Assembly: GCF_001570405.1 (NCBI RefSeq)
Contig: NZ_BBYM01000012.1
Span: 36,179 to 100,178 of the forward strand
DNA from: Microtetraspora niveoalba
GTDB taxonomy: Bacteria > Actinomycetota > Actinomycetes > Streptosporangiales > Streptosporangiaceae
Direction: 5' to 3'
DNA length: 64,000 bases
This document shows positions 51,909 through 61,120 of the stretch, one piece after another. Within the stretch, counting starts at the first letter, position 1. Every line of letters begins with the position of its first letter. Below the pieces are notes generated by a model. The model had not been told where the DNA came from. It made no database searches and worked only from the letters and a program-made list of their open reading frames with translations. The position numbers and the translations under genes were made by a program.

Positions 51909-52873
51909 ACGTCGAAGAGGCACTGAAGGAGGCGATGGCGTCCCGGGTGGCCGCTGTCCAGGCCCCGCCGTCGATGGGGCAGCGGGTCCGGCGGCGCAAC
52001 CGCCGTCACGTGATCCGGTTTCGTACGGCGGGAGCGGCGCTGCTGACGGTCGCCGTCGCGGGAGCCGTGCCGGTGTACCTGTCCGCGACCTCCGGCCCGG
52101 CGCCGTCGCGGGCGGGGGTGGGGGCGCCCGTACCCGGAGCGTCGCAGCCCGTGGGCGAGGACAGCGCGCTGGCGGGGAACGTCGTGCCGGACGTCGTCGG
52201 CCTGACCAACGAGAACGTCGCGGGCGTGCTCAAGGCCGCCGGTTTCAAGGTGGGCGGGAAGAAGATACTCAACGACGAACACCCCCCGGGGACGATCATC
52301 GCCCAGACCCCCGCGGCCGGCACGGTGGCCCCTGAAGGGGCCCGCGTGGAGGTCACCATAGCGACGACCGCGGCGCCGAAGACCGACCAGACGCCCGAGC
52401 CCGCTGACGTCGGGCTGCCCCAGGATCTCGGCGATCTGGGCGACGGCCGGACCTTCGGCGGCATCCGCCTGGACTACCTGCCGGACGGCCTCGAATGGGG
52501 CAAGTGGTCGGGCAAGGACGGTTTCGGCAAGACGAGCTACGCCACCACCTGGGCCGAGCCGAGCAAGGCCGGCACCGGGGAGTACTCGGTGGAGGCCGTG
52601 GTCTACAAGGGGGAGGCGGCCCGCACCCGGCGCGACCGCGTGGACGGCACCCCGGTGAAGATCCGCGGAAAGGACGGCTACCTCGGCTCGTTCACGGAGG
52701 GCGGCGAGGTCGCGGGGAGCAGCCCCGAGACCACCCTCACCCTGGTCTGGTTCCCGCGCGCCGACGTCACGATCGAGCTCATGTTCAGCCCCGTGTTCGT
52801 CCAGAAGCTCGGGCAGGACGCCGCCGACGCGGAGATCCAGAAGATCGCCGAGGGGGTGACCGTCAAGGACTGA
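51905..52873 (+). CDS. Membrane protein with one PASTA domain, probable anti-sigma factor
   Basis: The 322-residue protein has a 40-residue basic/helical cytosolic segment (VEEALKEAMASRVAAVQA, then GQRVRRRNRRHVIRF) and one membrane helix (about 41-60). A single extracellular PASTA domain covers about 92-155 (VVPDVVGLTNENVAGVLKAA...PPGTIIAQTPAAGTVAPEGA). The C-terminal domain (about 185-322) is of unknown type. PASTA domains bind peptidoglycan fragments and beta-lactams. The gene overlaps the sigma gene by four bases, so the cytosolic segment is the likely sigma-binding part, although it lacks the zinc H-x-x-x-C-x-x-C motif of ZAS anti-sigmas. The function is inferred from context. Confidence 0.75.
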   Translation: MNVEEALKEAMASRVAAVQAPPSMGQRVRRRNRRHVIRFRTAGAALLTVAVAGAVPVYLSATSGPAPSRAGVGAPVPGASQPVGEDSALAGNVVPDVVGLTNENVAGVLKAAGFKVGGKKILNDEHPPGTIIAQTPAAGTVAPEGARVEVTIATTAAPKTDQTPEPADVGLPQDLGDLGDGRTFGGIRLDYLPDGLEWGKWSGKDGFGKTSYATTWAEPSKAGTGEYSVEAVVYKGEAARTRRDRVDGTPVKIRGKDGYLGSFTEGGEVAGSSPETTLTLVWFPRADVTIELMFSPVFVQKLGQDAADAEIQKIAEGVTVKD

Positions 52874-52922
52874 GCCTTCCGCACCTCCGCGCCCCTGCGC
52901 TTTCGTCGGGTTTCCGCAGGGG

Positions 52923-53369
52923 CGCGACCATTTCCTCGCCTTTCTTCTCCTCCTCGTCGTCGCCCCCGGATCGGCGGAAGCATTTGAGCGGGCCTCCCGA
53001 GCCGCGCGGAGCCGGAAGGTCCACAACCGCACGTCCTGGGGACACCCGTCCGGCAAGGGCCGGTACGTCGCCATATCCGTCCACCGGGGCAGGGGCGTCG
53101 GTACCGAACGATGGCGGAAGGACGTCTTTCGGGCGAAGCCCGAGGTCGCGACCGTCGGCGGTGTCCGCGGGCTCCTGACCCGCTCCACCACAACCGTGCG
53201 GGTGGACCGCCGACCGCTGCCCATGCGGACCTGGAGCTTCACGTGGGAGCCGCAGGCCGGGCTGGCACTCGCCGTCGTGGTGGCCGGCGTCGAGGACCCG
53301 GTGTCCTCGACCGCGTTCTCGAGCGAGATCGAGCTCCATCAGCTTGTACGGGAGGTGCGTGTGAGATAG
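52923..53369 (+). pseudogene. Start-less secreted-protein frame
   Basis: From about 52923 to the TAG at 53369 one frame reads like a secreted protein: FLAFLLLLVVAPGSAEA, then RYVAISVHRGRGVGTERWRK, WSFTWEPQAGLALAVVVAG and IELHQLVREVRVR. Third positions are GC-rich and the hydrophobic start resembles a signal peptide. No ATG, GTG or TTG occurs upstream before the next in-frame stop, so the gene has lost its start or is a fragment. No family was recognised. Confidence 0.4.
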
Positions 53370-53390
53370 CCGTAGGCGGTGTGTCCACCG

Positions 53391-53432
53391 CGTCGGAGGG
53401 CCCGGACCGACGACGGTCCGGGCCCTCCGACG
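53391..53432. terminator. Perfect 19-bp terminator hairpin
   Basis: Bases 53391-53409 pair perfectly with 53414-53432 across the loop ACGA. It lies 8 bases from the stop of the aminotransferase gene and can end transcription from both directions. Confidence 0.85.
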
Positions 53433-53439
53433 GCGATGC

Positions 53440-54645
53440 TCAGTGCGCTTCCGCGAGCAGCTTGGCGAGCCGGCTGACGCCCTCGACCAGGTCGTCGTCG
53501 CCCAGCGCGTACGACAGACGGAAGTAGCCGGGGGTGCCGAACGCCTCACCCGGCACCAGCGCCACCTCGGCCTCTTCGAGGATCAGCTCGGCCAGCTCGG
53601 AGGAGGAGGCCGGCCGCCGGCCGCGGATCTCCTTGCCCAGCAGCGCCTTGATCGACGGGTACGCGTAGAACGCGCCCAGCGGCTCGGGGCACACCACGCC
53701 CGGGATCTCGTTGAGCATCCGCACCATCGTCTGCCTGCGGCGGTCGAACGCCTCGCGCATCTTCGCCACCGCGGAGAGGTCGCCGGAGACGGCGGCGAGC
53801 GCGGCCGCCTGCGCCACGTTCGACACGTTCGAGGTGGAGTGCGACTGCAGGTTGGTCGCGGCCTTCACCACGTCGGACGGCCCGACGAGCCAGCCCACCC
53901 GCCAGCCGGTCATCGCGTACGTCTTCGCGACGCCGTTCAGGACGACCACGCGCTCGCGCAGCTCGGGCACGGCCGTGGCGATGCTGGAGAAGGCGGCGTC
54001 GCCGTACACGAGGTGCTCGTAGATCTCGTCGGTGACGACCCAGAGGCCCTTGTCCAGCGCCCAGCGGCCGATCTCCTCGACCTGCGCGGGCGTGTACACG
54101 GCGCCGGTCGGGTTGGACGGGGAGACGAACAGCAGCACCTTGGTGCGCTCGGTCAGCTTCTCCTCGAGCTGCTCGACCGACGCGAGGTATCCGGTCGTCT
54201 CGTCGGTGACCACGTCCACCTGGACCCCGCCCGCGAGCTTGATCGCCTCCGGATAGGTCGTCCAGTACGGAGCGATGACGAGCACCTCGTCACCCGGGTC
54301 GAGCAGGGTCGCGAAGGCCTCGTAGACGGCCTGCTTGCCGCCGTTGGTCACGAGGACCTGGGAGGCGTCCACCTGGAACCCGGAGTCGCGCAGCGTCTTG
54401 TCGGCGATCGCCTGCTTCAGCTCAGGCAGGCCCCCGGCCGGCGTGTACTTGTGGAACCTGGGGTTCCGACACGCCTCGACAGCCGCCTCGACGATGTAGT
54501 CGGGCGTCGGGAAGTCGGGCTCGCCGGCGCCGAAGCCGATGACCGGACGACCGGCCGCCTTCATGGCCTTGGCCTTGGCGTCCACGGCCAGCGTCGCGGA
54601 CTCTGAGATCGCGGAAATGCGCGCGGAGATGCGAGGTCGGGTCAT
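53440..54645 (-). CDS. Pyridoxal phosphate-dependent aminotransferase (aspartate aminotransferase type)
   Basis: The 401-residue class I aminotransferase shows [40 protein letters not shown], then [15 protein letters not shown] (N-P-T-G substrate pocket) and [14 protein letters not shown] (cofactor aspartate). The Schiff-base lysine lies in [18 protein letters not shown], and the carboxylate-binding arginine in GYFRLSYAL. It matches the prokaryotic aspartate aminotransferase subgroup (class Ib), which can also act on prephenate or other substrates. ATG at 54645 is used. It is divergent from the tRNA-Trp-secE operon, a common actinobacterial neighbour. Confidence 0.92.
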   Translation of the reverse strand: MTRPRISARISAISESATLAVDAKAKAMKAAGRPVIGFGAGEPDFPTPDYIVEAAVEACRNPRFHKYTPAGGLPELKQAIADKTLRDSGFQVDASQVLVTNGGKQAVYEAFATLLDPGDEVLVIAPYWTTYPEAIKLAGGVQVDVVTDETTGYLASVEQLEEKLTERTKVLLFVSPSNPTGAVYTPAQVEEIGRWALDKGLWVVTDEIYEHLVYGDAAFSSIATAVPELRERVVVLNGVAKTYAMTGWRVGWLVGPSDVVKAATNLQSHSTSNVSNVAQAAALAAVSGDLSAVAKMREAFDRRRQTMVRMLNEIPGVVCPEPLGAFYAYPSIKALLGKEIRGRRPASSSELAELILEEAEVALVPGEAFGTPGYFRLSYALGDDDLVEGVSRLAKLLAEAH

Positions 54646-54739
54646 GCCTCCATCGTTTCAGACCTGCGGGAATCCTTCCGCGCTTATCCACCATCCGGAC
54701 GGCCGCCCAAGGTAGCTTTGAGCGGCGCGGACTATCTGG

Positions 54740-54769
54740 TTCGACGAAGTCGGCATTCCCACGTACACT
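54740..54769 (+). promoter_or_regulatory. Promoter before tRNA-Trp / secE-nusG
   Basis: A -35-like TTCGAC (54740-54745) and a -10 TACACT (54764-54769) are separated by 18 bases, the same -10 as in the rpoB promoter at 61144. It lies about 75 bases before tRNA-Trp, and the tRNA and secE could be co-transcribed. Confidence 0.5.
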
Positions 54770-54843
54770 TCAGCGTCTAGTGGGCCACGACGGGAACGTT
54801 CGGCGGTGTCGATCCGTTTCTCAGGTATTGTGGTGCACGGCTT

Positions 54844-54916
54844 AGGGCACTAGCGCAATTGGTAGCGCACCGGTCTCCAAAACCGGCGGTTGGGGGTTCG
54901 AGTCCCTCGTGCCCTG
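54844..54916 (+). tRNA. tRNA-Trp (anticodon CCA)
   Basis: A 73-base cloverleaf: acceptor AGGGCAC/GTGCCCT, D arm GCGC...GCGC, anticodon stem CCGGT/ACCGG with loop CTCCAAA (anticodon CCA), T arm GGGGG-TTCGAGT-CCCTC, discriminator G. It lies directly upstream of secE, the usual actinobacterial place for tRNA-Trp. Confidence 0.96.
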
Positions 54917-54965
54917 CGGAGTGCGGTCCGCGCACCAAAGGCGTGAAAGCGCGCCGCAAGTTGCG

Positions 54966-55250
54966 ATGGACACGACGGATCAGGTGAGGACTGTGGCGAT
55001 CGACACCCGCGGTGAGACCGCAGGAAAGCCAGGCAAGCCAAGCGGTGAGAAGAAGGCCAAGCGCACCTCTCCCGCCCTTTTCTACCGGCAGGTCGTCGCC
55101 GAACTGCGCAAGGTCATCTGGCCGAGGCGCAAGGACCTGATCACTTATACCTCTGTGGTCCTCGGCTTTGTTCTGATCATGGTCGCGATCGTGTCCGGGC
55201 TAGACTTCCTGCTGACGAAGGGTGTGCTGGCGGTCTTCGGCGGATCCTGA
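54966..55250 (+). CDS. secE: Preprotein translocase subunit SecE
   Basis: The 94-residue subunit stabilises SecY in the translocon. It has a cytosolic, lysine-rich start, the conserved amphipathic helix [20 protein letters not shown], and one membrane helix ([20 protein letters not shown]) near the C-terminus. The R-K-V-x-W-P motif contacts SecY. The short single-helix form is typical of actinobacteria. ATG at 54966 sits 49 bases after tRNA-Trp. nusG follows 52 bases downstream in the same operon. Confidence 0.95.
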   Translation: MDTTDQVRTVAIDTRGETAGKPGKPSGEKKAKRTSPALFYRQVVAELRKVIWPRRKDLITYTSVVLGFVLIMVAIVSGLDFLLTKGVLAVFGGS

Positions 55251-55302
55251 TCCGGCCCTGGCCGTCGCACGTCATGTCACCGACGAAAGAGGAAGAGTCA
55301 CC

Positions 55303-56073
55303 GTGTCCGAGTCCCCGCTGCCGGTCGATGGCTCCCGCGATGAGTGGGAGACCGAGCCGGACGAGGCCGTAGAGAAGGTCGACGACACCGCTGCCGCCGG
55401 CGAGGGCGGCGCTGACGCTGACGTTGACGCCGACTCGGGCGAGGCCGTGGCTGAGGTTGACGAAGACGGCGATGTCGTCCCGGAGGTCGACCCCGTCGAG
55501 GAGTTCAAGCGCCAGCTCCGCGGTCAGTTCGGCGAGTGGTACGTGATCCACTCCTACGCCGGCTACGAGAACCGCGTGAAGCAGAACATCGAGAGTCGTA
55601 CCGGATCCCTCAACATGGAGGACTACATCTTCCAGGTCGAGGTGCCGACCCACACGATCACCGAGTTCAAGGGCGGCAAGAAGACTCCGATCAAGGAGCG
55701 CGTGCTCCCGGGGTACGTCCTGGTCCGGATGGACCTCACCGACGAGTCCTGGGCCGCGGTTCGCAACACGCCCGGCGTCACCGGCTTCGTCGGCCTCTCG
55801 AACAAGCCCAGCCCGCTCAACCTCGACGAGGTCGCCAAGCTGCTGGCGCCCGAGCCGACCGAGGAAGTGAAGAAGGCCGCGTCCAAGGCGACCGCCGCGA
55901 CCGTCGACTTCGAGGTCGGCGAGTCCGTCACCGTCATGGACGGCCCGTTCGCCACGCTTCCCGCCACGGTCAGCGAGATCAGCGTCGAGTCGCAGAAGCT
56001 CAAGGTGCTCGTGTCCATCTTCGGCCGCGAGACCCCCGTCGAGCTGTCGTTCAACCAGGTCTCGAAGATCTGA
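55303..56073 (+). CDS. nusG: Transcription termination/antitermination protein NusG
   Basis: The 256-residue protein binds RNA polymerase and couples transcription with termination or translation. It carries an acidic, disordered N-terminus of about 65 residues ([20 protein letters not shown] and similar) that is typical of actinobacterial NusG. The NGN domain follows ([20 protein letters not shown], then [13 protein letters not shown]) and the C-terminal KOW domain ([20 protein letters not shown], ending [11 protein letters not shown]). GTG at 55303 is preceded by AGAGGAAGAG, which overrides a longer open frame overlapping secE. Confidence 0.95.
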   Translation: MSESPLPVDGSRDEWETEPDEAVEKVDDTAAAGEGGADADVDADSGEAVAEVDEDGDVVPEVDPVEEFKRQLRGQFGEWYVIHSYAGYENRVKQNIESRTGSLNMEDYIFQVEVPTHTITEFKGGKKTPIKERVLPGYVLVRMDLTDESWAAVRNTPGVTGFVGLSNKPSPLNLDEVAKLLAPEPTEEVKKAASKATAATVDFEVGESVTVMDGPFATLPATVSEISVESQKLKVLVSIFGRETPVELSFNQVSKI

Positions 56074-56213
56074 CGGCCTGGCATAAACTCGTTAGTCGTC
56101 CTCACGGTCGTGAGGGTGAGCCTGGACGGCGGCACCGGTCTCGGTGTCGCCGTGTCCTCACGTGGTGAGGGACCGGGCTGTGAGATTCAAGTAGTCAAGG
56201 ACCCGGAGAGAGC

Positions 56214-56645
56214 ATGCCTCCCAAGAAGAAGATCGCGGCACTGGTCAAGGTCCAGCTTCCCGCTGGCCAGGCCACGCCCGCGCCGCCGGTCGGTACCGCG
56301 CTCGGTCCGCACGGCGTCAACATCATGGAGTTCGTCAAGCAGTACAACGCTGCGACGGAGGCTCAGCGGGGCAACATCATCCCCGTCGAGATCACCATCT
56401 TCGAAGACCGCACCTTCACCTTCGTCACGAAGACGCCGCCGGCGCCCGAGCTGATCAAGAAGGCCGCCGGTCTGCAGAAGGGCAGCGCGAACCCGCACAA
56501 GGACAAGGTGGGCAAGCTCACCAAGGACCAGCTGCGTCAGATCGCCGAGACCAAGATGCAGGACCTCAACGCGAACGACATCGAGGCCGCTGAGAAGATC
56601 ATCGCCGGCACCGCCCGGTCGATGGGCATCACGATCGCCGAGTAG
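56214..56645 (+). CDS. rplK: 50S ribosomal protein L11
   Basis: The 143-residue protein binds 23S rRNA at the GTPase-associated centre. Its N-terminal domain reads [20 protein letters not shown], with the proline-rich thiostrepton-contact segment, then [19 protein letters not shown]. The C-terminal rRNA-binding domain contains [20 protein letters not shown] and ends [10 protein letters not shown]. Length matches bacterial L11. The thiostrepton-sensitive prolines are intact. It is followed by rplA, 74 bases downstream. Confidence 0.97.
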   Translation: MPPKKKIAALVKVQLPAGQATPAPPVGTALGPHGVNIMEFVKQYNAATEAQRGNIIPVEITIFEDRTFTFVTKTPPAPELIKKAAGLQKGSANPHKDKVGKLTKDQLRQIAETKMQDLNANDIEAAEKIIAGTARSMGITIAE

Positions 56646-56719
56646 TACCTCCACCGACGCAGGCAAGCAGTGGCAGGGCCCGCGCAGGCCCGGACCACGA
56701 ACTCCATGAGGAGCCGATA

Positions 56720-57433
56720 GTGAAGCGCAGCAAGAACTGGAAGAACGCGGCCGGCCAGGTCGACCGCGACAGCCTGTACAGCCCGATCGAGGGTGTCCGG
56801 CTGGCGAAGAAGACCGCGACCACCAAGTTCGACGCCACCGTCGAGGTCGCCCTGCGTCTGGGTGTCGACCCGCGCAAGGCGGACCAGATGGTCCGCGGCA
56901 CCGTCAACCTCCCGCACGGCACCGGTAAGACCGCCCGGGTCCTGGTCTTCGCGACCGGCGACCGTGCCGAGGAGGCCCGCGCCGCCGGCGCCGACATCGT
57001 GGGCGCCGACGACCTGATCGACGAGGTGGCCAAGGGCCGCCTCGACTTCGACGCGGTCGTCGCCACGCCGGACCTGATGGGCAAGGTCGGCCGCCTCGGC
57101 CGCGTGCTCGGTCCGCGTGGTCTCATGCCCAACCCGAAGACCGGGACCGTGACCCCGGCCGTCGGCAAGGCCGTCACCGACATCAAGGGCGGCAAGATCG
57201 AGTTCCGTGTCGACCGGCACGCGAACCTGCACTTCATCATCGGCAAGGCGTCCTTCGGCGAGCGTCAGCTCGTGGAGAACTACGCCGCCGCCCTCGACGA
57301 GGTGCTGCGTCTCAAGCCGTCGGCCGCCAAGGGCCGCTATCTCAAGAAGGTCACCTTCACCACGTCCATGGGCCCCGGCATCCCGGTCGACCCGAACGTG
57401 ACGCGGGCGATGACCGCCGAGATCGACGCCTGA
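56720..57433 (+). CDS. rplA: 50S ribosomal protein L1
   Basis: The 237-residue protein forms the L1 stalk of the large subunit and usually represses its own operon by binding the rplK-rplA mRNA. Conserved blocks: [20 protein letters not shown], then [36 protein letters not shown], and the closing [19 protein letters not shown] at 56720 starts [12 protein letters not shown]. It follows rplK and is terminated by a strong hairpin at 57447. Confidence 0.97.
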   Translation: MKRSKNWKNAAGQVDRDSLYSPIEGVRLAKKTATTKFDATVEVALRLGVDPRKADQMVRGTVNLPHGTGKTARVLVFATGDRAEEARAAGADIVGADDLIDEVAKGRLDFDAVVATPDLMGKVGRLGRVLGPRGLMPNPKTGTVTPAVGKAVTDIKGGKIEFRVDRHANLHFIIGKASFGERQLVENYAAALDEVLRLKPSAAKGRYLKKVTFTTSMGPGIPVDPNVTRAMTAEIDA

Positions 57434-57446
57434 TCTCAGCCAGCCA

Positions 57447-57484
57447 CGAGAACCCCTGTCCGGACGCCCGGGCGGGGGTTCTCG
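57447..57484 (+). terminator. Terminator after rplA
   Basis: CGAGAACCCC (57447-57456) and GGGGTTCTCG (57475-57484) form a perfect 10-bp stem with a GC-rich loop. It ends the secE-nusG-rplK-rplA unit before the lipoprotein gene. Confidence 0.75.
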
Positions 57485-57628
57485 CGTGTACGGGGTGAGA
57501 TCGTGCGGACCTCGCCGCGACTGCGATGCGAGAGTGCGGGATATGTCGAGATATTTCGCAGATCGCGCGGCGGCGGTGCGGGCACCATAGGCTCGAGGGC
57601 AGTTGTTCTGTACCGAAGGGACGAAAAC

Positions 57629-58450
57629 ATGCGCCGACTTCTGCTGGCCGCCGGGGCGGCCGCCCTGATCGGGGTCGCGGGCTGTGCCCCCGCCGCCACG
57701 TCTCTGGGCAACGTGAAGTTGTCCGCGTCCGAGGTGTTGCAGCAGGCCTCCGACAAGGCGCAGGACGTCACCTCCTACACCGCGGACCTCGTCCTGAACT
57801 TCTCCGACGCCGGTGGGCGCGCAGGCGTCGTCCAGGGCAAGATGCGCTACCAGCAGAAGCCGACGCTGGCCACGGACCTCACCCTCGACCAGATCGCCGT
57901 CGACGGACGGAACGTCCCCGGCGGGCTCCGGGTGATCCTCCAGGGCGAGACGGTGTACGTCCGGTCCGACACGCTCAAGACGCTGGTGGGCGCCACCAAG
58001 CCGTGGATCAAGGTGGATCTCAAGAACGTCGGCTCCTCCGGAGGCGTCGACGTGGACGAGATCCTCGGCCGCATCCAGCAGATCGACCTCAAGACCAGCG
58101 TGGCGCTCCTTACCGCGTCCAAGGACGTCAAGCCCGTCGGCGGCGAGCAGGTGGGCGGCGTGGACACGACGCACTACTCGGGCACGTTCCCGGTGGCCGA
58201 GGCCCTGAAGCAGGTAGCCCCCGAGGCGCGCGCCAAGGCGGAGGCCGGCCTGGCCGAGCTCGACGACATGAAGTTCGACGCGTGGATCGACGCCGACGGC
58301 CTGCCGCGGAAGATCACACTGAAGGGCGACCGGGATCAGGGCGCGTTCGACGCCACCGTTGCCTTCACCTCGTTCAACGAGACCGCGGCGATCGAGGCGC
58401 CGCCCGCGGGCGAGGTCGGGGAGCTGCCGCGGAACATCCACGGCGGCTGA
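57629..58450 (+). CDS. Lipoprotein of the LppX/LprG-like family
   Basis: The 273-residue protein has a lipoprotein signal with lipobox IGVAGC (cysteine about residue 19). The mature part resembles the LppX_LprAFG fold (a half-barrel lipid carrier): EVLQQASDKAQDVTSYTADL, then GKMRYQQKPTLATDLTLDQI and VPGGLRVILQGETVYVR, ending in MKFDAWIDADGLPRKITL and VAFTSFNETAAIEAPP. Such proteins carry lipids or glycolipids through the cell envelope. ATG at 57629 is chosen because GAAGGGACGA precedes it. A lipoprotein gene between rplA and rplJ also occurs in other actinobacteria. Confidence 0.85.
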   Translation: MRRLLLAAGAAALIGVAGCAPAATSLGNVKLSASEVLQQASDKAQDVTSYTADLVLNFSDAGGRAGVVQGKMRYQQKPTLATDLTLDQIAVDGRNVPGGLRVILQGETVYVRSDTLKTLVGATKPWIKVDLKNVGSSGGVDVDEILGRIQQIDLKTSVALLTASKDVKPVGGEQVGGVDTTHYSGTFPVAEALKQVAPEARAKAEAGLAELDDMKFDAWIDADGLPRKITLKGDRDQGAFDATVAFTSFNETAAIEAPPAGEVGELPRNIHGG

Positions 58451-58451
58451 T

Positions 58452-58678
58452 TTGGCGTAGAGGGGATTGACACCCTATGCTGGCGTCTGCCGAAGACCGC
58501 CGGTCGTCGTCGGGCTGCATCAGTCCGATGACCGAAGGATCCACTCTGTGGGCGACCCGCGTAGGTGTGATGTGAGCTTCCGGGCGTGTTCTCGCGCCTG
58601 TGTCAGCCCCGTGCGCCTGCGCCGGGGCTCCTCTATTTTCTGGACGCCTTCGCCGGTGGCACATCTGGAAGGAGGCCC
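58452..58678 (+). promoter_or_regulatory. rplJ leader with promoter-like sequences and attenuator hairpin
   Basis: The 228-base gap before rplJ corresponds to the L10 leader that regulates rplJ-rplL in many bacteria. A possible promoter, TTGGCG (58452-58457), N18, TATGCT (58476-58481), is present. Near the end, AGCCCCG (58605-58611) and CGGGGCT (58623-58629) pair and are followed by CTCCTCTATTTT, a terminator-like attenuator. A GGAGG site (58671-58675) precedes the rplJ ATG. Binding of L10(L12)4 to the leader would limit expression. Confidence 0.5.
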
Positions 58679-59203
58679 ATGGCGAGGGCGGATAAGGCGA
58701 TCGCGGTTGCCGAACTCAAGAGTGAGTTCGAGGGCTCCAGCGGCGCCGTTCTGACCGAGTACCGCGGTCTCACCGTCGCTCAGCTCAAGGAGCTGCGCGT
58801 TGCTCTCGGTGGGAATGCGAAGTTCGCCGTGGCGAAGAACACGCTGACCAAGATCGCGGCGAACAACGCCGGGATCAACGCCCTGGACGATCTGCTCCAG
58901 GGCCCGACCGCGATCGCGTTCGTCAAGGGCGACGTGGTCGAGGCGGCCAAGGGTCTGCGTGATTTCGCCAAGGCCAACCCCCTTCTGGTGATCAAGGGCG
59001 GTGTCGTCGACGGCAAGTCGATGACCCCCGCCGAAATCACCAAGCTTGCCGACCTTGAGTCCCGCGAGGTCCTCCTCGCGAAGCTGGCCGGTGCGCTGAA
59101 GGCGAAGCAGTCCCAGGCTGCCGCCACCTTCGCCGCGCTGCCCACCAACATGGCTCGACTGGCCGAGGCCCTGCGCGCCAAGCGCGAAGAGGCCGGCGAG
59201 TAG
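58679..59203 (+). CDS. rplJ: 50S ribosomal protein L10
   Basis: The 174-residue protein anchors L7/L12 dimers to the ribosome. It reads [20 protein letters not shown], then [20 protein letters not shown], followed by [35 protein letters not shown] and the alpha-8 L7/L12-binding C-terminus ([20 protein letters not shown]). ATG at 58679 has a GGAGG ribosome binding site 4 bases upstream; a longer open frame extends into the leader. rplL follows 81 bases downstream. Confidence 0.97.
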   Translation: MARADKAIAVAELKSEFEGSSGAVLTEYRGLTVAQLKELRVALGGNAKFAVAKNTLTKIAANNAGINALDDLLQGPTAIAFVKGDVVEAAKGLRDFAKANPLLVIKGGVVDGKSMTPAEITKLADLESREVLLAKLAGALKAKQSQAAATFAALPTNMARLAEALRAKREEAGE

Positions 59204-59284
59204 GTCCGCCCACGCGGACCCGGGGGGAAGCGCACACCGCGGTCCCTGCACGTTTTTGCTAGATCCAAACGGAGGAACACCATC

Positions 59285-59677
59285 ATGGCGAAGCTCAGCA
59301 CCGACGAGCTGCTCGAGTCCTTCAAGGAGATGACCCTCCTTGAGCTGTCCGAGTTCGTGAAGCTCTTCGAGGAGACCTTCGACGTCAAGGCCGCCGCTCC
59401 GGTCGCCGTCGCCGCCGCCGCTGCCCCGGGCGCCCCCGCGGCCGCCGAGGAGGCCGAGGAGCAGGACGAGTTCGAGGTCATCCTCGAGTCGGCCGGCGAC
59501 AAGAAGATCCAGGTCATCAAGGAGATCCGCGCCCTGACCAGCCTGGGTCTCAAGGAGGCCAAGGACCTCGTGGACGGCGCTCCGAAGCCCGTCTTCGACG
59601 GCAAGGTCAACAAGGAGCAGGCGGAGAAGGCCAAGGCTGCCCTGGAGGGCGCCGGCGCCAGCGTCACCGTCAAGTAA
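59285..59677 (+). CDS. rplL: 50S ribosomal protein L7/L12
   Basis: The 130-residue stalk protein recruits translation GTPases. It has an N-terminal dimerisation helix ([20 protein letters not shown]), an alanine/proline hinge ([20 protein letters not shown]) and the C-terminal factor-binding domain ([20 protein letters not shown], then [14 protein letters not shown]). Length and hinge are normal for actinobacteria. A strong hairpin follows at 59691. Confidence 0.97.
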   Translation: MAKLSTDELLESFKEMTLLELSEFVKLFEETFDVKAAAPVAVAAAAAPGAPAAAEEAEEQDEFEVILESAGDKKIQVIKEIRALTSLGLKEAKDLVDGAPKPVFDGKVNKEQAEKAKAALEGAGASVTVK

Positions 59678-59690
59678 CTCTGACGCTTAC

Positions 59691-59731
59691 CGCGAAAGGG
59701 CGGTCACCTTCGGGTGGCCGCCCTTTTCGCG
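59691..59731 (+). terminator. Terminator after rplL
   Basis: The sequence 59691-59708 pairs with 59713-59731 around a TTCG tetraloop (stem with one bulged T and one wobble), including an A-run opposite a T-run. It should separate the rplJ-rplL unit from the following membrane-protein genes. Confidence 0.8.
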
Positions 59732-59815
59732 TTCGTACGGCGGCACGTGGAAGGCGCCGGTCGTGTAGCGGTGGACCCTCCGGCGCGCGATGACATGGTC
59801 GGGGGTGATCCACCG

Positions 59816-60328
59816 ATGGGACGCTGGCTGACAGCGGGACTGGCGGTGCTCGTCGCGGGGCTGGCCGTGTCCGCCGTATGGCTCGGAGCGGGCCGGAGCG
59901 CGGCGCGGCAGGACGAGTGGGACCGCCGCGAGGCCGTCCGGGCCGCGACCGTCCACGCGGCCGCCCTGCTCACCCTCGACCACCGTACGGTCGACGAGGA
60001 CGTGCGGCGACTTGTCGAAACCTCCACCGGGCAGGCCCGGGACGGTTACGTGAAGGGCCGGGCCGCGATGAGGCAGGCCGCGCTCGAACGCGAGGTCTCG
60101 CAGACCGGGGTGCTGCGCGCGGCGGGCCTCGTCTCGATGTCGGCCGAGGGACGCGCGGCCGAGGTCCTGGTCGTCGGCGACGCGTTGATCCGCTGGGGAG
60201 CGGACGGCGGGAGCGACAAGGACGGGGGCCGACGGGAGGGACCGGAGGAGCGCGCCTACCGCTGGCGGATGGAGGTGACCAAGGTGGGGAACCGCTGGCT
60301 GGTCTCCAGGTCGGAGCTGGTGCAGTGA
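59816..60328 (+). CDS. Mce-associated-type membrane protein A
   Basis: The 170-residue protein has one N-terminal membrane helix (WLTAGLAVLVAGLAVSAVWL) and an extracytoplasmic alpha-beta domain. That domain contains a HRTVDEDVRRLVETSTGQAR-type helix and a final strand of the form N-R-W-L-V-S. This is the layout of the small membrane proteins found with Mce lipid-uptake operons (helix-loop, T-x-x-F-x-x-D/E, W-L-V-S). No mce genes are in the window. ATG at 59816 is preferred because GGGGGTG precedes it. It overlaps the next, paralogous gene by four bases (GTGA). Confidence 0.7.
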   Translation: MGRWLTAGLAVLVAGLAVSAVWLGAGRSAARQDEWDRREAVRAATVHAAALLTLDHRTVDEDVRRLVETSTGQARDGYVKGRAAMRQAALEREVSQTGVLRAAGLVSMSAEGRAAEVLVVGDALIRWGADGGSDKDGGRREGPEERAYRWRMEVTKVGNRWLVSRSELVQ

Positions 60329-60840
60329 GGCGTCTTCTCGCGGCGCTCCTCGCCGCGGCGGCGGTCGGGCTCGCCGCCGTCGCGGCCTGGCTGTACATGG
60401 ACCTGAGCCGCATCCAGGGCGGCGTCGCGGCCGGCCGGGAGGCGATGACCGCCGCCCGTTCCTACGCGGCCGACATGCTGTCCTACGACTACCGGACGAT
60501 GGGCGAGGACCTCGCCCGGGCGAGGAGCCACACCACCGGGGCGCTCTCCGAGCGCTATGCCCGGCTCGCCGCGACCCTGCCCCGGCTCGCGCGGCAGCGG
60601 CAGGAGGTACGGCAGGCGGTCGTCGCGGCCGCGGCGATCGAGTCGGCGACCGCGGAGGAGGCCCGCATTCTGGTCTTCCTGAACACCGTCACCAGCGGTC
60701 GTGAAACCGGGCAGGACCGGCCGAGCCAGGAGGTGGGGCAGAGCCGGCTCCGCCTGGTGATGACCAGGGAGAACGGCCGCTGGCTGGTCTCCGATCTCTC
60801 CACGCTCCTCGGTGACACGCCCGTTCCGCAGGCCCCTTAA
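60325..60840 (+). CDS. Mce-associated-type membrane protein B
   Basis: The 171-residue protein repeats the layout of the preceding gene product: a membrane helix (LLAALLAAAAVGLAAVAAWL), then SYAADMLSYDYRTMGEDLAR (helix after a short loop), a strand-rich middle with ARILVFLNTVTSG, and a closing RENGRWLVSDLSTLL. The two are probably a duplicated pair that forms a complex in the membrane. GTG at 60325 overlaps the first gene's stop. The pair sits between rplL and rpoB. Confidence 0.7.
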   Translation: MRRLLAALLAAAAVGLAAVAAWLYMDLSRIQGGVAAGREAMTAARSYAADMLSYDYRTMGEDLARARSHTTGALSERYARLAATLPRLARQRQEVRQAVVAAAAIESATAEEARILVFLNTVTSGRETGQDRPSQEVGQSRLRLVMTRENGRWLVSDLSTLLGDTPVPQAP

Positions 60841-61120
60841 TTCAATTGTTAGCAAAGGCTATGTTTGGGCTGAGTTACGTGAGGACATACCGACCACAGG
60901 CAGTGTCGACCGTTGGTCAGCGTTCGGCTCGCCGCGTGACAGAGCGTTAGCCGGACGGGCTCGCGGGTATCGTCTGGGTCCGGTGACGTTGGATCGTCAT
61001 GTGAGCGGGAAAACCCAGCGTGCTGGGGCTCCGACGGCCGAAATGTCGGCCTCCGGGCTTGACGTTTCGCCGCTGACGGGTGATGCTGCCACCAACGTGG
61101 AGCGCAGAGCGAGAGCGGAG
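60841..61120. other. Intergenic sequence upstream of the rpoB promoter
   Basis: No gene recognised in these 280 bases. An AT-rich start near 60841-60870 could hold an additional promoter, but no standard hexamer pair was found. Confidence 0.5.
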
